A DNA stretch of 64,000 nt. It comes from Wolfiporia cocos (taxonomy: Eukaryota > Basidiomycota > Agaricomycetes > Polyporales > Phaeolaceae). The stretch lies in contig JACCLO010000010.1 in assembly GCA_029448655.1 (NCBI GenBank), positions 3,212,797-3,276,796 of the forward strand, in the 5' to 3' direction. Below, piece after piece: positions 1 to 10,801 of this stretch; position 1 is the first letter of the stretch; every line of letters begins with the position of its first letter. A program made the position numbers and the translations under genes. A model generated the notes under the pieces. That model was not told the DNA's origin. It saw only the letters and a list, made by a program, of their open reading frames with translations, and made no database searches.

Positions 1-141
1 CATCAAAACTGACATTCTGCTGTTGTTGCTGTCTGTTCCAATTCCTGGCTTACTAACCCACTTATGATTGCTTGTTTTTATTTTTTGGATACCTTTCTAA
101 GGTTCAATCATTTAGTGAAACTGCGACCCATCCACAGCCAA

Positions 142-630
142 TTCATACCCGGTATGAACGCAGGCGCACGGCTGACTTTAGTCACATGACTATGGTTGGC
201 TAGTGTGCCCGCATTCGTACTTGGTACGAGCTGCTTGACGCATGTGTCGGAGTTGCTACAACAAATCCTTAGAACAAGAAAACCCACTAGACAAATGCGA
301 AAGAAAGACATGAAGTATGAGGCAGTGGCAGTCGATTCGTACCAGGTACAAACACAGATATGCCTATCAATGAAGGTCACGTGACTAGAATTGGCCGTGC
401 GCCCACGTTCGTACTTGGAACAAATCGACTACTGCTGCCTCATACTTCATGTCTTTCTTTCACATTTGTCCAGTGGGTTTTCTTGTTCTAAGGATTTGTT
501 GTAGCAACTCCGACACATGCTCTGACTCATTCGCCAGCCGATTCGTACCAGGTACAAATGCGAGCACAGACTTCGTTTCAGTCATGTGACCATAATTGAT
601 GTGTGCGAGAGCGTTCGTACCTGGAATGAA
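142..630. repeat. Cluster of six short palindromes inside a large inverted repeat
   Basis: Six copies of a 17-base near-palindrome of the form TTCGTACC-N-GGTACGAA lie at about 142-158, 214-230, 336-352, 408-424, 542-558 and 614-630. They pair into three units of about 70-90 bases, each enclosing a CACATGAC, CACGTGAC or CATGTGAC core. The stretch 241-350 is repeated in inverse orientation at 408-520 with few mismatches, and the similarity extends outward to about 142 and 630. The whole could fold into a long hairpin with a loop of about 57 bases. No coding potential is visible. It may be a fold-back element or a binding-site array; function is not known. Confidence 0.75.
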
Positions 631-639
631 GCAACTACT

Positions 640-909
640 GTCACTTTACACTTTACCTCACATCTTTGCTTCTCTTCTTTCTAGCGGGGATTTCCTTGTT
701 CTAGCAATCCACTGGCAATCCACTGGCTTGGTTAGTGTTTGCCAAACATCAATGGCTGATGAGGTATGAAAACTTTTGTCGATGCTGTCAATTATGCAGT
801 TGATAAGCCATCTTGACTGGCTCATCCCTACATATCCTCATTGTTGATGCCATCATTCTTTTGTCGTCAATCGCCATTGTTCAACTTGCCAATTTAATAA
901 TCAATATAA
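640..909. other. Unassigned spacer
   Basis: AT-rich spacer. No reading frame, RNA gene or repeat is recognised. It ends at the target-site duplication of the following solo LTR. Confidence 0.5.
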
Positions 910-1998
910 TGACACAGTACGCCTGTGGGACTCACCAAGGCCTATATCTTGAGTAATAAGGCGACTTGGAGAGGAGGTATACTAGCGCAGCAGGATGGTG
1001 AGAGTTATTCTATGACGCAAGCCGAGAATAATAGAACTAAAGTTAAAGGGCGTCAAGCCCCTACTTATATACATGTTTATGCGGATGGCACGTGCTACTA
1101 GCTAGTACTACCATTCCGGGTTATGTGGCTTTGCCAAGAGGCGAAGCACTATCTTATCTGATGTTTATGGACTCTATCTACAATGGCCGTGATGGGCCCT
1201 AATGGCCGCACCAATCGTAGGAGAGGGATTTGTGTGTATTATCATATGAACGCGGGCGCAGCCCGGGTATATGGGGAAGCCGGTTGCCGGATACCTTGCG
1301 GTATAATGGCGATTGGCCGGTCTTCGTAGGATGACCAAGGCGAGACGCCGAGGTCGTTATGCCATTGGACGGGAAGTACCGTGGCATGTGTTACAGCCCG
1401 GACCGGATGGTTACCGGGGCATGTATTGGACTTAGCCGTGAGGCGAGGTCCGGTGTTTGGGCAACGCCATGATGGCAGAAGCCCGGGACTTGGAGAATGC
1501 CGAGTCCGTGGGATGGCCGAGAAGGCCGAGCCTATAGCGATATTGCCTTGGTGCTAATATAGTGCTATTTGGCCGTGTTGCCATTATTATGCAAAGGCGT
1601 GGCGCGCCTGAGGTGTCATTGTGATCAAGGATCTTATGACGTGTGGGAAGCCGGGAAGGCCGACCCAATAGAACATTGCCATGAGGCGATGTTTGTATAT
1701 GTGGACATTATTATGCGAGCGTGCCGCGCTCGGCCTATCATTATGATCTAAGATCTATGACGTGGCTGGTCTTGCTCTGTCGGGCGAGACCTGTATGACG
1801 TAGCTGTAACTATGCTATTGGACCAGAAGGTGCCGTAGCGTTATGTAAGCTGGTCATGTGGTGATAAGCCCAGTTAAGAGCTTGTCGTGGTGGCAATGGG
1901 AGTTAACCCGTAGATAACTTGTAGTTAGACGTATAAATCCCAGGTAAATTGCTATAATCATAGGAAAAATGCTGTAAGCCCCAGATAAATCTGTGACA
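910..1998 (-). mobile_element. Solo LTR, family B (copy B1)
   Basis: This 1089-bp solo LTR begins TGACACAG and ends CTGTGACA on the plus strand. It is flanked by the perfect 5-bp duplication TATAA (905-909 and 1999-2003). It is the reverse complement of the solo LTR at 26258-27354 and is related to 57321-58441. A TATATACATG promoter core lies near 1066. There is no internal coding region, so it is probably the product of recombination between the two LTRs of a Ty3/Gypsy element. Confidence 0.9.
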
Positions 1999-2373
1999 TA
2001 TAAATTGGACTGCATTGATTATACTATGGCACACAAGTACTCCCCATTCCATTTGCTATCTAGTCTTCCTTCTGCAGGCTTTTCTCCACTCACATCAAGT
2101 CATCAGAAAACAATGGGGGCACCTTCTCTTGCTTTGACTATGAACTAGCACAATTGCTGATGTGAGATAGTCCTGCCATCAGTTAGTAGTGTGAGCTTGT
2201 GTTGCAAGAGCTGTGCTGAATGAAGGAGCAAAGGAGTAAACTAATGGAAGGAGAGGTTATAATTGAGGTGATGGTTGTACAAGTTCACAAAAATATGTTG
2301 TAATGCTATAGTATCATCCCAATGCTAAGCACTAAGCCCCAACTGTAAGTATGTCCTATTGATATTGCTGCAA
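1999..2373. other. Unassigned spacer
   Basis: No gene or repeat is recognised in this stretch to the right of the solo LTR. Confidence 0.45.
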
Positions 2374-2520
2374 CAGCCTGTGGCTGATAATTGTTGTATA
2401 TTGCTGTGCAATATTTCTATTATTGTTGCACTATCTGATATTGCTGTGCAACTTTCTTATATTGCTGCACAGCGTATTATATTGCTACACTGCATTTTAG
2501 TATTGCTGTGCTGCAAAATT
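2374..2520 (+). repeat. Degenerate short tandem repeat based on ATATTGCTGTGCA
   Basis: About seven degenerate units of roughly 20-25 bases contain TATTGCTG(T/C)(G/A)CA. The same motif recurs in reverse complement (GCAGCAATAT) at 40866-40920. The open frame through it is a by-product of repeats lacking stops. Function unknown. Confidence 0.6.
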
Positions 2521-3045
2521 AAATATACAATGCAAACATCATAGGTGAGAACATTGTTGCAAGCATATGACTGAGCACACTGGAGCCTCATCAGGTTGGT
2601 CACCCAATTCACACTCATTGATGTGATGAGCTCACAAGATGCACATTGCATTTGTGCATACTGCATGGGTGCATGCCATGTCAGTGGTGTGTACCTCCTC
2701 ACATAATTGACATATTTTAGACCTTGTGCAATAATGAAGTGTTGAAGTTGCACATGCTGAGAGACAAGGAGTTCTCAAGATGCGACCTCAAAGGACAGGG
2801 ACCAAGGGATGTGGTTTTGGTTACAAACCAGTGGGACAACTGTGCACCTGTCACACTGCTTATATACATGTACAGGTAACCAGGGACTGTGCAAAAATGG
2901 TACACCCAGCTGTCACGGAATGCCTCGGCATACCACTAATGCCCTATATCTCCCAGCCCTGGGGCAAGGCAAAGCCCTAAGAGTCTGGCATTTAGCCAAG
3001 GTCGCACTCAGAGGGTAGCAGCACAGCTAGCAAGGAAAGACCAAG
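2521..3045. other. Spacer with a possible decayed LTR
   Basis: No convincing gene. A TTATATACATG core near 2860 matches the promoter core of the LTRs in this window, and a GC-richer stretch follows up to the next LTR. This suggests an older minus-strand LTR cut by the LTR at 3046. No boundaries or target duplication were found. Confidence 0.3.
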
Positions 3046-3623
3046 TGACACAGACGTACTCGGATGTGGGGACCTGCCCTAGGCAGGGGATAAACCCCAA
3101 GGTCTTACACCTCAAGGGCCAGCTAGCAGCAGCGTCGCAGAGGCATTCCCTCGGAATTAAGGAAGTCGTCGTACAGGATACTTACGACGACCTGCTGGCA
3201 GAGCTCAAGAAGGAGAGGACGCCCTAAGGCGGAGTCGCACACAGAGCAGAGTAAGAAAGGGGCCAAGCCCAGTTGTCGAGAATCTTAGAGATGGGGAATA
3301 AGCCCACATCTCGTCGTATCTTATATACATGCGCGAACTGTACGCTACGTGTCTACCCTTAAGTGCTGGCCTGTGCGCAGCACCGCCCTAACAGCTGAGG
3401 TAAGTAATTACGTAAGCGAGGCATGTGATACATAATGTGACCGTGGCATGAGTACCTGAGGCGCGCGCTACCCTACAGCGCTAACCTAACAGTCAGGTGA
3501 CCAACAAGCTGAAGAGACGTACGAAGGAGGTGGCTGAGGCTCAGAGGAGCGGCGTACGCCTAGCGCCGCCCGTATAACCTATAGCGAGGGTTGTTACTAT
3601 ATCCCCCTGGATATTCTGTGACA
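3046..3623 (-). mobile_element. Solo LTR, family C (copy C1)
   Basis: A 578-bp LTR reading TGACACAG...CTGTGACA on the plus strand. It is closely similar over its whole length to the LTRs at 50966-51544 and 53262-53810 and more distantly to 34770-35325 and 49194-49781. It has a TTATATACATG core near 3322. The flanks (CCAAG and CAACG) do not match, so no target duplication survives. It cuts the 3' end of the minus-strand reading frame that follows. Confidence 0.8.
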
Positions 3624-3983
3624 CAACGTATCACAGGGTATGAATCGATCGAGAAACTCATCCAACAGCACGTCCACCACCCCCACCTTGTCATATAGCT
3701 CAGATAGCCATGCCTTGAGGCATTCTGGATTGTCCTTGTTGCGCTGTTCTAATCTCCAGGGGTACTGTATGGCCTTTATCCTATACGGAGTGGTTGTAGT
3801 AGTGCCGAGGACCAGATCAAAGCCCATTAAGGATATGGAAGAGGTGCACCACATTTGGCACTTTAGGTCCACGGATCTACCACGCTTTGTATTTTGTTCC
3901 AACATGTGCTTGATTTTCCCAGCAAGAATCGCAGATCTGATTCCAAGCCCGTCGATTTCCTGAATCTCAACTAAATCTGACAC
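3624..3983 (-). CDS. Truncated hypothetical protein
   Basis: An open frame of about 120 codons on the minus strand starts at 3983 and runs into the LTR at 3623, so its C-terminus is lost. The protein is of mixed composition with no signal peptide or membrane segment; a region of four to five threonines follows a Gly-Phe-Asp-Leu motif and the end is rich in acidic and hydrophobic residues. I do not recognise the family. It may be one exon of a larger gene destroyed by the LTR, or a chance frame. Confidence 0.35.
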
Positions 3984-4105
3984 TCAATTCTGAAATGAAT
4001 CAGCCTTTACATAAAAATCCTGAGAATTGGAATCAAGCACTCTGAAATTTGTCATGGCACAGGGCATCAAGTGCTTGCTGTCTTCCGATCATCATTTGCA
4101 CTATC

Positions 4106-5450
4106 ATGTCTGCAAAGCAGGATTTGTCTAGCTACAGCTATGCCGTCATCTCATCTTTGATTCTGACTGCCAATCGGTCTGCTCTCCTCTGCCATGACAA
4201 GGAGCCTGATGGCATGCCCACTTCTCTGGCTGGGCATATCGACTCATGTGAGATGGGCTCGCGTGTGCAATGCGAGACTCTGAAGGACTCGGAAGGACCT
4301 GGAGGAGAAGAAGAAGCAGAAGGCTACAGATAAGCAGGATATGTCGGAGAGGCAGCCAAAATGTAGGGTGGAGGCAACAGGCTTTGGCTACATGGACATC
4401 ATCAAGGCAACACAGGATGTGGAGGGGCTTATGTACCTTACACAGCAGAGATGCATGAGGTATATGAGCTTATCCTGTCTGGTGTTCACCAGTCCCTCAG
4501 GGACCAGGTGCACAATGTCATCCGCAGTGCAGCCGATACCATTCTGGAGATGCTGAAGAACAAGAACATGAAGGGCTTCGACAAGAAGAAGGAGGTTGAG
4601 GAGGTCATAGGCCCCATCTCAAACAAGATGTTTTCGCAACTCCTCGACCTGTCGAAGAAGATGACAAATTACAGTGCGGAGGACAAAATGCAAGTGGACC
4701 CACACCTGGAGCGGAAGGATGCTGAGATTGACAAGGAAATGGGTGTCATGGTCGTCTTCGACAAAGAAGAGGAAGAAGAGGGGGGCTTTGAGATCCAGGA
4801 CGAGTCAGACGAGGAGAATGAGGAGGCAGAGGAAATGGGAGAGGCACCCCCGAGTTACTCAAAAGAGATGAGGAACTCGTTGTTGGGGGTACGTCATCTG
4901 TGCAGCAGGGCAAGGCTCAGGTCACCAAAGACATTGTTTCCCTGCACTCCATCGACGGTTTTTGGGTCCAGCATCAGATCTCCAATGTCTACCCTGACCC
5001 TGTCATGGCTACAGAGGAGGCCACTGCCATCCTTTCCATCCTCAGTTCGGAGTCAAACCTATGAGACTGCGAGAATGAGCTCATGGAGCTGTTTGAGTAC
5101 CAGAGCTTCCACATCATCACAAAGTTCTTGAAGAACTGAGATGTCATTGTCTGGTGTACCAAGCTCATTCAGAGCAATGCTGATGAGCGCATCAATGTTG
5201 AGGTTGTGATGCGGGAGAAGGGGCTTGGTTGGATTCTAGAGAACTTGCCAGGGACAGGAAAGTGAAGGCACGGATAGATGCGATAGGCATGGACAAGAAG
5301 CCAAAGGTGGAGATTCCGAAGACTGCTACAGTTCTCTGTGCACTGATGGGAGCTAAAAAGGTATGTTTTCTGTTGTATTGACTGGCGTGGCCTAGACTGA
5401 CTCTTATGCTCATAGATGAATGTAGCCATCGAAGCTTCTCGAGCACCCTG
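4106..5450 (+). pseudogene. Relic of BRR2 (U5 snRNP 200-kDa RNA helicase), N-terminal part
   Basis: Several frames together give the N-terminal region of Brr2, the spliceosomal DExH helicase that unwinds U4/U6. Visible parts are the start MSAKQDLSSYSY (4106), the segment with DATQD/EGL-like and YTAEMHEVYEL (about 4400-4480), the PWI-like region with SAADTILEML and KKKEVEEVIGPI (4530-4620), an acidic stretch (4770-4850), the LHSIDGFW segment (about 4950) and GLGWILENLPG (about 5220). Stops and frameshifts occur near 4332, 4890, 5063 and 5138. A GT...AG stretch of 55 bases (5361-5415) looks like a retained intron, so it did not arise by retrotransposition of spliced mRNA. The helicase cassettes are missing. 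Identification is from memory of the family. Confidence 0.72.
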
Positions 5451-5694
5451 AAAGATGTGATGAGGCTGAGGACAGTCTCAGAATACCTATCACTGTTGGT
5501 GTTGTGCCAATCTCCACCCTCAACACTGCCTATGATACCACCATATGGGCCAGATGCACAGCATCATTTTTTGGCAGGCCATTGATGCCACACTCCAAAC
5601 ATGACCCAGCCTGTGCATCACGCTCCATTGGTGCCCCAGTCACTCAAATATCACTGGCAACACCCACACCGATGGCCTCGCTCGTGACACAGAC
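5451..5694. other. Unassigned spacer next to LTR
   Basis: Low-complexity proline- and threonine-coding frames but no recognisable product. It could be further decayed BRR2 sequence. A TGACACAG at 5685 directly precedes the LTR and may be the edge of another LTR. Confidence 0.3.
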
Positions 5695-6339
5695 TGTAAC
5701 GGATGACTTACTTGTAGGGTCTTGTAGTTAGACGAGCTAAGAAGACTAAGTAGTTGTTGCTTGTTAGGCAAGAGTGTTATCGCTGAGTAACGAAGTTGAT
5801 AGTTCTGGGGCAATAGCCGCCAGAGAATGCAAGCTTATATACATGTGGTATAGGACCCCTGGTACTCTAGATAGGACTAACGATACAGTAGGGCGTAGGG
5901 CACAGGCCGGTAATGGCGGTGCTAACGAAGTGTCCGTAGCTTGTGATATGGGGATCCCGGGCTGAGTCATAGGCCGATCGGGATATGTCATTGGTATGAC
6001 GATGCGTGAGTAAGGCGTCTACGTTGGAAACGTGATGTGGGTCCGGACTCTGCCCAGAGTCTGGAACGGTGATGTCAGTTATGACGTGGCAGCGCTAAGG
6101 GTGCTGGAGATAGTATCATGTGATGAATAGGTAACGTGGTTTTGAGAGATAAGATAAGACGTCTAGTGTGGGAATGGTCACGTGAGTGATCTACGAGGTT
6201 ATGGTTCGGTACAGCGGCACGGTAGCTTAAGTATGGCTTAGATACAGGATAAGTGCAGATGTCGAAGAACAATTCGGAATAAATGCGAAGAAATTGTGAA
6301 AAATACAGGGAAAATTAGAGAACAGATAAATCTGTGACA
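5695..6339 (-). mobile_element. LTR, family H (copy H1)
   Basis: A 645-bp LTR nearly identical to the LTR at 34639-35843 once the nested insertion there is removed. It ends CTGTGACA at 6339 and has a TTATATACATG core near 5834. The flanks show no 5-bp duplication. Its right side sits inside the protease coding region of Gypsy element 3, but the left side does not continue that gene. This boundary is therefore a rearrangement or deletion, not a clean insertion. Confidence 0.8.
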
Positions 6340-6522
6340 GACGCTTACGGATGCACCACTGTCGATAAGAGCTAGGGCTTGCACTTTCTGACCGTATATC
6401 CAGAGAGTTACGTCAATTGAGAATGACGTTGAGTCACGCGCGTTATTTTTATAAATATGGTTTATACTCTTTGGTGCGGACGGTACTATACATTGCAAAG
6501 TCGTACATGGGCAAGCTTTCAC
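6340..6522 (-). pseudogene. pol fragment with retropepsin active site (element 3)
   Basis: Start of the pol frame, overlapping the gag stop by a few bases in the -1 frame. It encodes the sequence around the aspartic protease catalytic triplet, ALIDSGASVSV, preceded by LWIYGQKVQ. The same order is present in element 1 (near 28936) and element 2 (near 51950). The frame is cut at 6340 by LTR H1, only about 60 codons in. The first codons contain Cys-Pro-Cys as in element 2. Confidence 0.8.
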
Positions 6523-8372
6523 ATGCGACTTTCGAAAAAACCCGAGTAGTGACTGTCTCGGTTCAGGGGAGGGAATGTGCGGACGATTGGTGGCGCCACT
6601 GTCACAGTGTCAGAGGGTTGCGATCCCTCTTCCTCCGTGACCTCCTCGATGCGCGCGCTTTGAATCGCGCCGACGGTAGCGGTCGACGTGGTCAATTCTT
6701 CTTCGTCAGATCCTTCGTAATATTCTCGGATCTCTCAGACGAAGCGCCTCTTGCCATCCTTCGTGCCAGCCGGAGCACGGGATGTCATTGTTGTGGTTGA
6801 TGATGTTGTTGTTGGCCTGGCTGGGGCGGTTGTTGCCGGTTTGTACGGCTTCCAGTTGCACTTGGTGCCCCCGGACTGGCAGTCGTTTCGCCCACACATG
6901 TTGCACTTGTGCGCGGGCGCCCAAAGGTAGCGTGCCTTTGTTTTGGGGTTGACTTTCCAGACCGAGCCTGGAACGGATCCTTCGGGGATCCGGGGCTTCT
7001 TCTCGCCACCGCTGGTGGGCTTGTCAGCCGCACTGGTTTGCGAGGAAGTGATGGTCCGCGCCGTCTTGTCAGACGAGCCGGACATCTTCTTCTCTCCCTT
7101 ATCTTCCTTGAAGATACTACCCTGGATGTCGTCGCGGTAGAACTCCTTGTGGAGTTCGATGGCCGTGTCCAAATACTTTTCCCACTCGGTGGGGACGGGT
7201 TGTCAGAAAATCTTCATCATTGAGAACCCGTCGCGCACCTTGTCGGGGACAACGTCCTTCAGTTTCTCCATGAGCGTGTCGTTAGGCATCTTTGCCTTCT
7301 TTGCCAGTTGGCGTAGACGCTCCGCGTATTGATAGAAGTTGGCCAAAGCCTTCTTCTTGCCGGCACTCCCGAAGTACCCCTCGATCTCCTTGCGGGCGAG
7401 TTCCTCCTCTGTTTTCTTCCCGTATATCCAGGTCATCTCCTCCTCAAATTCCGCCCACGTGCCGAGTGATTTAGAAGGGTCGGCAGAATTTCTGATCTTC
7501 TCCTCCTGGTAGTCAAAGGCCGACCCTGAAAGATGTTGCAGGGCCTGGATGATTTTTTGCCGGTCGTCTGTGATGGGATAGGCCCCGAAGTACATGACGC
7601 ACTTCTTCAGCCATTCCGTGACCGGAATTTTGGCACCATCGCCGGAAAATTCCGGGGGTGGTGTCACCTTTGGGGCCATGACGAAGGAGGTCGTGGCGGT
7701 TGTACCTGTTGCGACCTGAGACGGCGCCGCGCGGGCTGCGGTCTCTAAGTCGGCAACCCTTTTCAGGATTGCGTCGAATTGAGCCTGAGACGGACCAGCG
7801 GCGGGGGCAATAGCTCTTTGTTGTGCTTGTTCTAGCGTGTAGATGCGGGTATTCTGGGCCCGCATATAGAGCCTCATGCCGTCTATTCGCTTCATCATGG
7901 TCTGGAAGCGGGAGTCGAGTCGTTGAGCCAGCATGCACGTGCTCTCCTCTGCCAAGTTGGCCGCCACGTCGGCAGCCTCCATCACCGTGTTGTAGGCGAT
8001 GGTGATGTCGCTAGCCAGATCGGCTAGTTCTTGTTCTGGCACACCTCGTGTGAGGCGTGGGGTGGCGTTGGCGAGGGTCGGGTACTCGACTTCCCTGAGT
8101 CGGTCTCGGATCAGGGGCTGGTAAGGCCCATATGCTGCGGGGAGGGGGACTGATGGCGGAAGGGGTACCTCCGGAACTGGTGGGAAGAGCTCGTCGTCTA
8201 TTGTTGCGTCGAGCATTGTTCGGATGAAGGGAATAGGTGGGGGGACACGTGCAATGCGCACGGTTTGGGGTTCGGGGGCCATTGGGTTGGCAGTGTCACG
8301 TGGTGGAGTCATTCCCGGGGTCCTTTGAGGGGACTGGGAATGGGAACCGGTGGGAGATGCGTGTTGAGACAT
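6519..8372 (-). pseudogene. gag of Gypsy element 3, with two in-frame TGA stops
   Basis: A gag frame of about 617 codons. The likely start is MSQHASPTG at 8372; an upstream start at 8471 is also open. The N-terminal third is proline-rich and disordered, followed by a coiled-coil segment with paired Arg/Glu residues. A capsid-like region begins with PPPEFSGDG (about 7660) and contains TEWLKKCVMYFG. Near the C-terminus is a zinc knuckle of unusual spacing, C-x2-C-x4-C-x6-C (about 6905-6860). Two in-frame TGA codons (7203-7205 and 6735-6737) interrupt an otherwise continuous frame, the second where element 2 continues after the same GRFV-like motif. It ends ATG TGA at 6519, overlapping pol. Confidence 0.82.
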
Positions 8373-8557
8373 CTTTTGATGCAGGGTTAGCGTCTTTTCT
8401 TCTGGAATGGTCCTAGAAGCGGGAAAAATAACTAAAAGGGGAAAGCTGGGTTCCATATCTTGATGTGCCATTCTTGATGTGCCCTTATGTTGTCCGACAT
8501 TACTTAGAGTCTTGTCAGACTATGATTCCAGTGTCAAAGCCTTGTCAGGCGATGATA

Positions 8558-10203
8558 TTACAACGACGGGAAAGAGAATTTCTGACACAGACTAGACTGT
8601 GGGACTCACACTATAACCTTATTGGCGACTTGAAGTAGTTGCTGGAAGTTGGTGAGGAGACTAGTAGGCGCAAGCAGAGATGATATGTGACTGTGCGAAT
8701 GCAGAGAACAAATCTAAGGCTTATCCGCAGTGATAGCCCTACTTATATACATGCTTTGTTTGGTTACCGACAAGGGAGCCAAACATGAAGGTGGTCTGTG
8801 CGCAGACGTAACTAATATGGTTAAGTCGTAAACTACAGTAGACCATGTGCGCCGGTAATGGCCGCACCAGTAAGAGCGTTTGTTTGGACCGTAGGTCCAT
8901 GTTGTGAAAGTGGCTGTAGCTACGTTAGTAAGCCATGCATGTGATTCTTATATTCCGGTATCGGGATATGAGTAATCGTAAGGGCATTGGCATGTGATAA
9001 CGAGCGGGCCGCTTATCCAATTGTACTGACATAGCCCGGTATCGGGATATGAGTAAGGCACGTGACACCGGAGGTTAGTCCGCTGAGTCATTGACGCGTA
9101 CAAGCGTGTTATGTACGTGTTGTTATGACAAGTGGACGTATACCGCGTTGTGTACGTGTTGTTTGGTTGCGTGTACGTGTAGATGGGCGCTTAGCAGCGT
9201 AAACGTCTACAAGGTTGTAGAAATACCAGATAAATAGGTAATAATACGGGAAAAATAGTGGCATGTCCCAAATCTGTGACAATTTCATGGCGGCTAAACC
9301 ATGTACAGCACCTCGTACACTACCGTCTAAAGTTTTACCATTACGTAAATACTTTCTGATGGTGTTCGCATCTCGCTCGATTTCTCTCATTTCCTTATTG
9401 GTGATGCGCCCGTAAATGGCGGATAGGAAAAAGGCGTCATGGAATTTTCGGAAGTGGCGAACTTGGTTTACCACTTCCTGACTGTCTTTCTCCTGGTAAA
9501 AGGGAGAGGGGTCGTTGAGGATGATTTTATAGAGCGAGGCGAGGATGCGTTCGGTTTCTTCCAGGATAGGAAGGAGACGGAGTGCGTGCTGGTACTTCTT
9601 GTACGTGACGCATACGAGGTCCCGATTGGTTTCTTTCGGAAGAAGATGGAAGTGGTCCTTTACCCACTCGGGTTCTAGACGAACCATTTTTGGGATGCGG
9701 GCGGCGGATTCTTCCGAAAGAACCCTGTTCATGAGGTGACCGAGTGTGGGAGGTGTGGGATGGTAGCCGGGGTAGTTTGCGACCACCTTGTCGAGGTATG
9801 CCTGCTTGGAAGCAGATTCCAAGCGTCGCTCGTGGGCGCGCTCGGCTCTCCACTGCTCTGCCGACTCCCTGAGGCGGTCGTACTCTTCGTATCGTTGGCG
9901 TAGGCGGGCATCGATCTCCGCCTGGGTGCGCATGACTACATGCTTCTTGACGGGCGCTGCTGGGTTCCATGTGGGACCTCAGTAGCGAGGCTTCTTGATG
10001 AGGTTCTTGACCTCCTTGACGCTCTTGGACGGGATGTCCCAGAGTTCGGGCTTCCCCGTGGCCGCGTTGGTTACGACCATCTTATTGGGCGGGGCAGCCA
10101 CCGATTGGTAGGGCTTGGGTTCCTTCCTCTTGTGGAGGTCGGCTGCAGCCTTGTAGGAGTTGTCGAGGCGCTGGACGGACTTCTGGAATCGGTCGGCGGG
10201 CAT
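8558..10203 (-). pseudogene. ORF1 of Gypsy element 3 (pre-gag ORF)
   Basis: With the nested LTR and one target copy left out, a single frame of 313 codons runs from 10203 to TAA at 8558-8560. One TGA (9979-9981) interrupts it; CGA would restore arginine. The N-terminal part is basic and contains PELWDIP. The middle is highly charged and helical with many Arg/Glu (coiled-coil-like), and the C-terminal part has GRITNKEMREIERD. ORF1 of element 1 (24429-25352) shares the LW(D/E)IP and GRITNKE(W/M)R motifs in the same order and has nearly the same length. It is separate from gag and I do not recognise its family. Function unknown. Confidence 0.75.
8583..9281 (-). mobile_element. Solo LTR, family A (copy A1)
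   Basis: A 699-bp LTR homologous to the two LTRs of Gypsy element 1 (22711-23409 and 33100-33799), in reverse orientation. It is flanked by the perfect 5-bp duplication ATTTC (8578-8582 and 9282-9286). It inserted near the 3' end of ORF1 of element 3. A TTATATACATG core lies near 8743. Confidence 0.92.
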
Positions 10204-10801
10204 GGCTATGGAATAACCTATAAGAAATCTAAAAATATAATATATGGGCCGGGCAGGGCCTCCTGTGCGCTCAAGTCGGTGTGTCGGCGTCGTACTGGCC
10301 TCTCTCTCAGGCGCAGCCGGAAGAAACTCGGGGATACAAATAGCGCGGTGGACCTACACCGGCTAGACAGACCGTTTAGGGTATTCACCCAGGGTGGTTA
10401 GCCATGGCTCTTGCCGAGGACACCGCGGGTCGTGGCGCTCCACCTCCATACATTAAGTCACGGGGTTGCCTGTTACAGCGTGGGCGCTAGCCGCGGGCCT
10501 GAGCAACCAATTATGGTGCGAGCCAGATCCTTGGGCCTGGATCATAAGCCCCCATCTCCGAACATGCCGGTCTGGGACTCTCCCATGGGTTGGCAGCGGT
10601 TCTCGGACAGGTAACAGCACCACCTCTTTGCAGAGAGCGGCGCCGGCCCTTAAGCCTAGGCGTCGGCATATTCCCCCAGATCCCAATCACACAAGTAATC
10701 CCCGAAGGGGAGTGCACAGCGGCCCTGACAACAAAGTAATAAACAAAAAACAAACCCCAGGGCTTGACAGCCGGGGGGGCGTAGAAAGAGAACTAATCAA
10801 A
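10204..10801 (-). other. 5' leader of Gypsy element 3
   Basis: About 590 bases of untranslated leader between the primer-binding site and ORF1. It is GC-rich with no conserved frame. The leader of element 1 is about 1 kb. Confidence 0.6.
10789..10799 (-). promoter_or_regulatory. Self-primer binding site of element 3
   Basis: The 11 bases AGAACTAATCA (plus strand) lie 2 bases from the inner edge of the 5' LTR. They are the exact reverse complement of TGATTAGTTCT at 10912-10922 inside the LTR. That position is 34 bases downstream (minus strand) of the start of TATATATA (10956-10949), where transcription should begin. This is the arrangement of Tf1-type self-primed reverse transcription. No TGG-type tRNA site is seen. 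Confidence 0.65.

Noticed and set aside
2359..2544. Open frame over the TATTGCTG repeats as a small gene
   Set aside because: The frame is produced by a short repeat lacking stops; the protein is a repetitive hydrophobic run with no start context.
5504..5731. Continuation of the BRR2 relic as coding exon
   Set aside because: The frame is open but does not show Brr2 helicase motifs; it could not be aligned with confidence.
7203..7205. TGA as a reassigned sense codon
   Set aside because: The same genes end with TGA (for example gag stops at 28581, 51762 and 6519), and CpG decay explains the internal ones more simply.
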